64,000 nucleotides of DNA, from assembly GCA_021234155.1 (NCBI GenBank), contig JAJEKV010000061.1, forward strand, positions 2,631,950-2,695,949. Direction: 5' to 3'. Positions 55,925-64,000 of the stretch are shown here, one piece after another. Under the pieces are notes generated by a model. It was not told where the DNA came from, ran no database searches, and worked only from the letters and a program-made list of their open reading frames with translations. Source of the stretch: Isoetes taiwanensis. Taxonomy: Eukaryota > Streptophyta > Lycopodiopsida > Isoetales > Isoetaceae. The first letter of the stretch is position 1. The number at the start of each line of letters is the position of its first letter. The position numbers and the translations under genes are program-made.

Positions 55925-58900
55925 TCAAAGATGCTCTTTTTCTCTTTTCGAATCCTCTTCCTTAGATAATGTACTTGTACTTGCTGATCCTCTACATGTC
56001 AAGATGCTCCTCTTCTCCTTTCGAATCCTCTTCCTTAAATTTTGTACTTTCTGAGCAGTTTCTTTAGTCCAAGAAAGTACTCGATCGCCAATAATAATTC
56101 GAAGTAATCCGTTGTAAAAAAGTTGACACCCGTTACCGACACACCCACTAACGTCATTAAATGGCAATAGGTTCCACTGAAAAGAAATTAAAGTTAAAAA
56201 GAAATTAGAGTTAATAATAAATAAGTAAAAAATATTGTACTTTCAATTATATTCAATCCAAAGCTAAAAATTGAAAAAAATTGAAAAAGTACTATGCCAA
56301 AAATCTTTGCCAATAATCCAATCAATCACATCGGCATTATCAACAAATGAGCTGCAAACCTCGGCCAGAGAAAAAAAAAAGGTATGCTAGGACGTTTTTA
56401 TTTTATGACTATATATTTTATAAATTAGAGGCAATTTACCTGCATTGAAACGTATAATTTACCAACAAGATAAAGACCATCTGGGTATGTTGCCATAGGA
56501 CAATCAAAATAAACTTCCCGATAGTAATTGGTAGCTTTCTCAAAGTTGTTTTGTATAATTTCGATGGGCATCTCGTCCTTAAATCCCATTATCTTTTCTA
56601 CCCTGCGAAATTCTGAAACACAAAAATTAACAAAGAAAAGAATAGGGTTAATAAATACTACATGCATTGTAAAAAAATCAATGAAAAACAACACAATAGC
56701 TAGTAAAAATATTTGACAAGTCACCTGAAATGGAATGTATATCGATGCTGCCTCCTTTTATCTTGATCCAGCCCCTTACCTCCAATAGTGCGTATTTCCA
56801 ATGGTGCATGGTCGCTGCAACCACATATATAGGACTGGTATGGTTGTTAAGGAAATTATTCCTTGCTTCCTTGCAAACATATTCACTGCCTTGGTATGTT
56901 GCATTATCACTCTCATGGAATTTATGCTCAAAAACGCAAACAAGTTTCCCGTTTTGAGGTTGTAACATGTCCTATGATAAGACAGACAAAAACAACATCC
57001 GTAAATCAATACTTTGTATTTTGACGTGCATGGCCGAAAACTAAAAAGAAAACTAACAGAAAGGGAAAAAACATCCCCCCTGAGATCAAGCAGTGCTCAT
57101 AAGATAGAGCAAACTCAACCACTAGATAAGCCATGGCTGCCAAACCATATTTCTGAACAATATCACTTGCTGCCCCTGTACCATTCTCGTGCCTTCGTGA
57201 TATAGATATTAGAACTATTGATATAAGACTTCAAAAATAACTCCTGTTCATAGGAAGCATCATGGAACTTTTTACCCATATCAGCAATATGTATCTTCTG
57301 AAATGCATATCCCTTTCTCAAAAAATCTGATGTAATACCACGGTAGAACTCACAAATCTTAAAATCTGATGTAATACCACGGTAGAACTCACAAATCTCA
57401 TCTGATAGTAGTAGCCATCTTCCAATCATATCACCATCATATAAATCCACCACAAACTCCCTTGGTAGACCTTCAACATGGTAGACCTTCAACAGACTGA
57501 ACCATCAACTCATGATCTTTGACAATAACCAAACTTGTATGGTCATATGTATCAAGAACAATTAATACTTGATTTCTCAAATGCAAGCACCTGTAACTTG
57601 TAACTGATAGCCTTTCACCAGATTCATATTGTCTTTGACAATAACAAACATATCAGCCTGCTCTATGGACAATGAAAGACATTCCTCTAATTTGCCAAAG
57701 CTAACACATCTGGAGCATATCCTGCTACATTCATAATAATTTGATTCATGCAAGATGAGTCAAGGTGCTGCTCCATGATTCCTGCAGTCTTTATTACATA
57801 TTGTCCAGCACTTGCCAATTCAAACCTTTGGCAACCTTGATTCCCTAAGATCCGAAGCAAGTTGCAGCTGACTATCACTGGTATGCAAGCATGCTGCTTT
57901 TGTTTTCCATGCAAGTATATCTGACAAAATTAACATCTCTTCAACATCATCTCTTCAACATCATGAATCACAGGAAGGAACTGGTAAGGTTATAATGTCA
58001 GCTAAGAGTTCACAATTTACTTGTGAGATTACATTACCTTCTAAATGAATGTGCTCAAACTTAGACTGTAAACAATCCCACAGTGCCTTGGAACTTGGAA
58101 AATTATCAGCATGCACAGTCATCAACACACAAGGAGTATGATAATACTCTAACACTATTGTCAACAAGAAACACTCTTGAGGGCTAAACAGTTATAAAAG
58201 AAAAAGAAAACTAGCAATAGTACCTCGGCAAGTGTAATCCCATCACTTTCAACCTTGAGCCTTTTCCTTGACTGCACATAAAGCTTCAAATCAACAACGC
58301 CTTTGGCTAATTTCTCACCCTGCACATTAATAATTGATCGACTCTGAGGGTGCAAGAGGAAATCTTCGTTCTCGCTCCCTGACCGCTTTCGTTCTGTAAT
58401 ATCGAAGATTAACTCGCCGTGTTCCGCAATATCCTCATTTGCAAACTCATCCATTTCGATCAAAGTACGCTTGCGGCCTGTAAACTTCTCCAAAGATTGT
58501 TGGCCTAGCTTCAAATACTGGATCGACGAGGCGGTTGGTATAGTGAAGCGTTGAAGATTCTTTACAAGTGACAAATGATAGTCAATGGTCTGGAATAAGA
58601 AACGATATGAGCAAAATGTGTTTATAGTCCAGGACGATAATGCTAACAGGACTATAATGTTAACAGAGCCAATGCTTAGAATATGGACATGGTAGAATGT
58701 CCTCATATTTATGTAGTAACATGGTTTCTAAGGACAACAAAGCATATATGATGTTATGACCTATATAACCTACCGTTGTCTTATAGATGGACTTTGCAAA
58801 GCAAAAAAAAGTATTTGAAGATACGATTATGAGAGGATGTCTTTCAAATGTCGTCATGAGACAATTTTATGGATGGGCTTTGTAAAGCAGGCAAGCGACT

Positions 58901-61678
58901 GTCACATATAACTGTCTAGATGGTCTGTTTTAATCTGCATTGGGTCTCTTTTATAATCTGCATTGGGTCTCTTTTATTCTCTTACCTGAAGGTAGAAGGA
59001 GAAAGAGGAGGATTTCTTTTGCCTTGAATTTATACTCTGATTCAAAAAAGCAGCATTCTGGCAGCCCAAAAACAAAGCGTATGATACTATAAGCGATGGC
59101 ATTACCTCAAGCTTCCATCTCAAGAGCAACTTGTTGAAAAAAAATGTATATCTTCTCTGCAATCCAAAGATTAGACAGGACCGAGGAAAGAAAAACACTC
59201 ATCTGCACATCATTTGCATTCAAAAAGGGCACTGCAGTTTCGTGTATAAGGGCTTGACATATCACTGCATATTGTGTGAAGCATGTAAAGGCAGCGGCCC
59301 ATGACAGTACCGGATCAGTAATGCAAATGTGGACTGACATCTCAGTTTTAAAGTTCACATGCTCTTTTAAGTGAGATGCTTGCAAGAGGATCCTTGCCTG
59401 ATGTTGTTACAATAATTCTCTTATAAATGGTCTTTGAAAGGCAGGATTGATGAAGCTCTACATTTTATGAAAGAAATGATGAAACTCGAATTCTTGCCAG
59501 ATGCTTTTACATATATCTGTCTTATATATGACCTCTGTAAGGCAGACAAAGAAGATCAAGCTCATAATTCATTTCTGATCATGATTTCTATTGGCAGCAC
59601 CCCAGATGCAATAATATATAACTTACGTTGATGTTGTAACCTACAGTTGTCTTATAGATGGACTCTGCAAAGCAAGAAAACTAGAAGAGGCCTGCAATGT
59701 TTTTGAAGATATGATCATGAGAGGATGTCTTTCAAATGTCGTTTACAATTGTCTTATGGATGGGCTCTGTAGGCTGGATACCACACTCTTTAAGACTATA
59801 TGATCGCCAAAGATGGCGCACCAGAAAACGTCACTTACAATTGTCTTATAGACGTCATTGCAAAATTGAGTAAACTAGAGACGGCTGTCTCTCTTTTGGA
59901 TGAAGTGATCAGAATGGGGTGTCCACCAACGACTGTCACATATAACTGTCTAGATGGTCTATGTAAAGCAAAAAACATAGATGATGCACAGAACCTTTTA
60001 CAAGGATATGATTCGCAAACAATATACACCTCATGTTTATTCATATAAAACACTTATAGATGGCTTCTGTAAGATATGTGACATAAGCAGAGTGCTCATT
60101 CTTTTAGAAAAGATGATTGAAAGAGGTTGCATGCCAGCTTTGGTGACATACACTTCTCTTATAGGTGGTCTTTGCAAAGCAACCAGAGTGGATGAAGCTC
60201 TTGGTCTTTTAGATGAAATAATTCAAAAAGGGTGTTTGGCAGACATAATTATATTCAGTTCTCTTCTAAACGGACTTTGCAATATAAACAGGACAAGTGA
60301 AGGATGTACTTTGTTCAGAGAGAGATTTAAGAGAGGATGCCTTCGGATTGTTATTACATGTAACTCTCTTATATAGGGTTTCTTCAATGCAAAAAACTGG
60401 ATAAAGCTCATGCATGCTCTCCAGATGTGTCGGAACATATAACACTCTTATTGCTGGGTTCAGAAAGGCAAGCAAGTTAGATGAAGCCCATGTTCTTCTA
60501 GATGAGATGGCTCAAAAAGGCTTTGTGCCTAATGGTCTCACATATGCCTCCCTTATACGTGGTGTTATATAATCACTACGATGCATGCCGGCCAATGAGA
60601 AGCTTGTTCTTCAATTTCTTCATTACATCAAGAAAGAAATGTAGAATGAATTTGCAGGTTGAAACTGGCATGTTGTGCATGGATGCATTTCTCCTCGGCC
60701 ATACAAATGAATCTCTCTTGCATAATGTTGGCTTTTCTGCACCATGGTTTCATGGTAGAACAATTTGCCATGTAAACCCATGGATTCCTAATAGATTCGC
60801 CATAAATCAGCATTGGATTTCTTTTATTCTCTTACCTGAAGGTAGGAGGAGGAAGCAGAGGATTGTTTTTGCCCTGAACTCTGACTGAAGAAAGCATCAT
60901 CCTTGGCAGTCCAAAAATGATATATGATATCGCAAATCCATGCAATAATGGCATTATCTCAAGCTTGGAATCTCTGCAATCCAATATTGGAAAAGGCCAA
61001 GATTTTTTTTAAAAAGAGGAGTCATATTTATGACCCCACGTCGTTTGCATTCAGAAAAGGCACTACAGTTTCATGATAGGGACAATAATACATACTTTCT
61101 ATACTTAACAATAAAGCATTCAGAACTCACCTGTAGTTCGTTTGTTGGATTGTGAAATGTCTCAAAGAACTCTTGAATATCCCTTGCACAAGCATCAATA
61201 GCCATTTGGCGAACATCATATGGAGTCTTCAGCTCTGTATCAAATTTATTAAATTGCGGCATATGATCCTCGCCTTGCATAATCTGAAACAGTTTAAACA
61301 GTTTAGGCATTGAATTCACACAATCTGAAACAGTTCGGGCATTCAAAATATTTAAGCTACATTATGATCCAATGGCAGTAAGCTTATAACCTATACTAAC
61401 CTCTACTAAAGGTTGATTTGATCGGAAAACACCCATAGTGTACAGATGAGGAGGAGACTTCAAAGGATCAGTCTTTCCGCAAACATGCTTCCGTGTCTTT
61501 GATGGACTTGGAATTGAAGTTGTGGGTTCATCTGCAGAGACAAAAATAAATAATAAAGCAATAAACCAAAATTCAAAACTAAGTTGCAAACCACAATAAG
61601 ATATACCTTCACCCGTCCCTGACGATGAATCTTTTACTTTAGACTTTGGCGCTTTTTTTAAGCAGCTAAGCATTGATC
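55925..61678 (-). CDS. Multi-exon gene of unknown function
   Basis: Exons with consensus borders on the minus strand are 61678-61617, 61531-61401 (TSIPSPSKTRKHVCGKTDPL), 61283-61131 (MPQFNKFDTELKTPYDVRQM, ACARDIQEFFETFHN), 58589-58224 (TIDYHLSLVKNLQRFTIPTA, GRKRTLIEMDEFANEDIAE), possibly 57492-57163 (VEGLPREFVVDLYDGDMIGR), 56971-56725 (NGKLVCVFEHKFHESDN), 56612-56440 (FRRVEKIMGFKDEMPIEIIQ) and 56176-55925, ending in a Lys/Glu-rich tail. Each listed exon is open, which argues that at least parts were recently functional. The region 58.2-57.5 kb contains stops and may be intron or decay. A 70-bp tandem duplication reshapes the last exon, and a 39-bp one lies in 57492-57163. I recognise no domain. 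PPR sequences lie antisense in the 61131-58589 intron. Confidence 0.5.
55930..56060. repeat. About 70-bp tandem duplication at the 3' end of the unknown gene
   Basis: catgtcaa.gatgctc..tt followed by cgaatcctcttccttaga or ..cttaaa occurs twice (about 55921-55990 and 55996-56060). It repeats the EEDSKREK / RIRKEKRS coding tail in related frames. Confidence 0.85.
57335..57420. repeat. 39-bp tandem duplication in a probable exon
   Basis: aaatctgatgtaataccacg plus gtagaactcacaaatctt occurs twice in tandem. On the minus strand it doubles CEFYRGITSDF in frame, so the reading frame survives. Confidence 0.9.
58735..58925 (+). pseudogene. Internally deleted PPR fragment, upstream duplicate
   Basis: The sequence repeats pieces of the larger PPR pseudogene: TYRCLIDGLCKAKK, the tgagaggatgtctttcaaat block, and actgtcacatataactgtct. 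They are joined with intervening parts missing and out of frame. It is followed by the same downstream flank as the main copy (58935-59240 against 60800-61078). Confidence 0.8.
58935..59240. repeat. Direct repeat unit A (PPR downstream flank)
   Basis: It matches 60800-61078: both contain ttttattctcttacctgaag, ggcattacctcaagctt or ggcattatctcaagctt, and catttgcattcaaaaagg or cgtttgcattcagaaaagg. This defines a tandem segmental duplication of about 1.9 kb containing the PPR gene, the first unit internally deleted. Confidence 0.8.
59370..60572 (+). pseudogene. P-class pentatricopeptide repeat (PPR) pseudogene
   Basis: At least nine 35-residue PPR motifs are legible, for example FTYICLIYDLCKADKEDQA, VTYSCLIDGLCKARKLEEA, VTYNCLIDVIAKLSKLETA, YSYKTLIDGFCKICDISRV, VTYTSLIGGLCKATRVDEAL, IIFSSLLNGLCNINRTSEG and TYNTLIAGFRKASKLDEAH. 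The spacing and lack of PLS variants indicate the P class, RNA-binding proteins that usually act in organelles. Stops and frameshifts lie near 59632, 59790, 60048, 60376 and 60425. No start Met or transit peptide is visible and the 5' end is missing. It sits inside an intron of the minus-strand unknown gene. Confidence 0.92.
60800..61078. repeat. Direct repeat unit B (PPR downstream flank)
   Basis: This is the partner of 58935-59240. The right edge lies about 50 bases from the exon end at 61131 of the unknown gene, so the duplication did not disrupt that exon. Confidence 0.8.
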
Positions 61679-61679
61679 C

Positions 61680-62800
61680 TGAATTGAGACTTAAAATAGT
61701 TAGAAGTTAAGAGTTAGCTAATACCTAACAGACAACATAACATAACATGACGTATAACTACATACTAACGTGTTAGCTTCAAACCACAAAATGGAAAAAT
61801 AAGATTTTGACAATTCAAGGCATCGACTAGACTATTTCAGCATGTTTCAGCACGTAGATTATAAATTTGCAATAAAATCCTCTGAAATCATACTCTAGCC
61901 TATCCTAATCACGGCTGCAACTCAAACAAGCCTAGTGTTTGAGGCTTTTAATTTGTTGGTCATAAATAAATTAAGGCATTTTGTTCTAGTTTATCTGCTT
62001 AAACTTGATTTGGTGCAGAATCTTCCTTTGGGCTCTGCAGCTAATATTCCTGTAAAAAATGGGGACAGAGTAGGTTGCAGGAGCAAAAAGATTAGTGATA
62101 TATATATATCCTAATACCAAACGTCTTGGTAAAGGATGGAGGGAAATTGTGCCAAAAAGAGAGGTCTTATGGCCGAAGATAAGATATGTCATTTTCAAGT
62201 GCATGTTGCAGCGCATTGAGTGCTGATGAGGAGGCATCGAGGAAGGCAGGCTTTGGGAACTAACAAAGACATAGTGATGGACCTGGTAGTAACAAGTGAA
62301 CCACAGAGACTGTTGAAGGATTTTGGCAGTGGTTGGCGAGCTTGAAAGTGTGAAATGCCAACCCAACAGGGATCTATGTGATCTATGGGATGAACCTAGA
62401 GGTGAAACTGATAGCAGCAAGAGAACTACAACGATTGTGATGGGAATTTGGCAGTGAATGGCGAGCCTGCAATGTGAAATGCGAGTAAAAGACCTGAGAA
62501 TGAAGCTCATAACAGCAAGGGAACAAAAGGTGAAGGTGGTGGCAAAGAGGGGGCCAGGGAGTCTGCCCACAGATCTTGGCATTGGAAGGCAAATTTGCGA
62601 ATGCATGTTTGAGACTTTAAGCTCAAAGGAAAGTTAAAGCCCATGGTTTCTTGGTCAAAGCTCTTAAGAAGAAGCAACCTCCTAAAGGGAAAAGCTTCCA
62701 GAACTAGATTGTGGACGATATTTTTGCTCATTACTGCAATGTTGATGAGCATGCAAGTCTCTTCCTTCTATGGAGCCTGGCGAGGAAACCCGATAATTAC
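61680..62800. other. Unassigned region between the unknown gene and the AHCY pseudogene
   Basis: It is AT-rich with a (TATA)n tract at about 62098-62110. Two diverged tandem units of about 100-125 bases lie at about 62322-62525, sharing ttggcagtg.atggcgagc and agcaagag.aac. No gene is recognised; minus-strand frames here are Ser/Pro/His-rich and look non-coding. Confidence 0.4.
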
Positions 62801-62889
62801 TAGATATGCAAATTCTGTGTGACCAGGATGTATTGGGATGCAAACTGCTATGGCTGGCACAAGATGGTGTCACCTCGCTTTGCAACAGG

Positions 62890-63790
62890 GCTGGAAAAGG
62901 TTTTATGAAGGTTATAAGGGGTGCTAAGAATTCAGGATCTCTGCACATGATCATTCAGACTGCTGTACTGATTGAGTCATTGACTCATTTGGGTGTTAAG
63001 TCAGTTCGTGTTCTTGCAACGTATTTTCTACCCAAGATCATGCTGCTGCAGCTATTGCCCGTGACAGTGCTATCATATTTGCTTGGAACGGAGAAACTCT
63101 AGAAGAATATTGGTGGTTCATTGCGCGTGCTCTTGATTGGGGTCCAGGAGGTGACCATGATCTGATTGTTGATGATGATGGTGATGCTACCTTGTTTATC
63201 CATGAGGGTGTCAAGGCTGACGCATATGCTAAGGATAGTACTCTGCCTGATCCATCTTCTACAGACAATATGGAGTTCAAGTTTGTCTTGACTATTCTGA
63301 AAAATGGCATCCAGAAAAATTCTAACAAGTACCACCAGATTGTGAAGAGACTTGTTGGTGTATCAGAAGGAACTACCACTGGTGTCAAGAAATTGTATCA
63401 GATTCAGGCAAATGGTACTCTTCTCATTCCTGCAATCAATGCCAATGACTCAGCGACCAAGAGCAAGTTTGATAATCTTTATGGCTTCCCTTCCCGATGG
63501 ACTTATGAGGGCAACTAATGTTATGTTTGCCGGCAAGGTGAGGTTTGTGGCAATGGCGATGTTGGCAAGGATTGTGCTGCAGAAATGAAGGCTGCAGGTG
63601 CACAAGTGGTTATTACAGAGATTGACCCCATCTATGCTTTGCAGGCTACCATGGAAGGTTACCAGGTTCTTACTTTGAATGATGTTGGTGAGGCTGGCAT
63701 ATTTGTGACCACTACTGGTAACAAGGACATCATCATGGTTGGTCACATGAATAAAATAAAGAACAATGTCATTATTTGTTTGCTGCCTTT
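62890..63790 (+). pseudogene. AHCY-like: S-adenosylhomocysteine hydrolase retro-pseudogene, 5' half of the coding region
   Basis: Recognisable segments are SGSLHMIIQTAVLIESLTHL, a frameshift, ARDSAIIFAWNGETLEEYWW, ALDWGPGGDHDLIVDDDGDA, LPDPSSTDNMEFKFVLTIL, RLVGVSEGTTTGVKKLYQIQ and DSATKSKFDNLYG, then two frame changes to [18 protein letters not shown] and [20 protein letters not shown], and [15 protein letters not shown] with [20 protein letters not shown]. The family is the enzyme that hydrolyses S-adenosylhomocysteine in the methyl cycle. GNGDVGK is the NAD-binding Gly-rich loop and TTTGNKDII is another NAD-site motif. The usual SEETTTG has a Gly for the second Glu here. Similarity ends near IICLLPF, so the C-terminal third is missing. 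The absence of introns suggests a processed copy, but I see no poly(A) tail. Confidence 0.93.
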
Positions 63791-64000
63791 TAATAAGCTG
63801 ATATAGATGCTGCATAAGATGACTAATCTAACCTGGTTAAGTTAGACATATCAAGATCAGCTGTAGAGTAGCATCAGCACAGTAGCATCAAGTAGCATCA
63901 GAATACCTTGCGCTAGTTAACAAAAGGCTCAAATAGAATTTGCATTGCCTTATATAGGATTAACCTTCATGCCCTCCAATTTGAGCTTCTTAATTTTGTC
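63791..64000. other. Window end, nothing recognised
   Basis: This includes a tagcatca word repeated three to four times near 63868-63905, and no gene. Confidence 0.4.

Noticed and set aside
57961-58167. Copia gag-like reading (SSKALWDCLQSKFEHIHLEG)
   Set aside because: Superficially like the UBN2 gag motif, but it lies between exons of the unknown gene, has no zinc knuckle and no adjacent LTR; left unassigned.

Overview
This window comes from a nuclear genome of a land plant. The evidence is a plant-type polyubiquitin gene, many GT-AG introns, a P-class PPR pseudogene, and retrotransposon primer sites complementary to initiator tRNA-Met (TGGTATCAGAGC). I cannot name the species. The only cellular gene that looks intact is the polyubiquitin gene at 25979-26896. 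Almost everything else is transposable elements, retrocopies and decaying duplicated genes.

1-4.1 kb (minus strand): an exon with an FCP1-like phosphatase motif at the window edge, then a decayed multi-exon gene with coiled-coil, RING-like and possible Ulp1/C48 segments. 4.4-18.4 kb: the most unusual structure. A multi-exon transposase gene of a family I cannot name runs leftward from about 18.4 to 13.8 kb. Its 3' half and downstream flank (11820-15466) are repeated in inverted orientation at 4375-8940 around a 2.9 kb spacer that holds decayed retrotransposon gag. Read-through transcription of the gene would give a hairpin RNA with arms of about 3.6 kb, the architecture of maize Mu killer. 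The left arm alone carries a younger poly(A) retrocopy with a 14-15 bp target-site duplication; the right arm preserves the empty site.

18.8-25.6 kb: a partial Ty3/gypsy LTR with a good primer binding site, a second FCP1-like fragment, a poly(A)-ended retroposon end, and unassigned DNA. 25.6-28.9 kb: polyubiquitin with a duplicated 3' flank, several short tandem duplications, and a back-to-back pair of strong hairpins. 28.9-33.3 kb: a nearly complete LINE, then a short Copia LTR with primer site and an ORF.

33.7-48.7 kb: a CACTA-type terminus with a dense subterminal repeat array, then a second copy of the coiled-coil/RING-like gene on the plus strand. That copy is split by an 11.8 kb Ty3/gypsy element (35437-47200, target-site duplication AATTA). 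49.4-55.7 kb: a Copia 3' half and a second, more decayed LINE, both on the minus strand. 55.9-61.7 kb: a multi-exon gene of unknown function on the minus strand, with a tandemly duplicated PPR pseudogene block lying antisense in one intron. 62.8-63.8 kb: an intronless, frameshifted S-adenosylhomocysteine hydrolase pseudogene.

The common theme is duplication followed by decay. The transposase inverted duplication, the two RING-like loci, the FCP1-like copies and the PPR block can each be compared internally, which lets several insertions be dated relative to the duplications.
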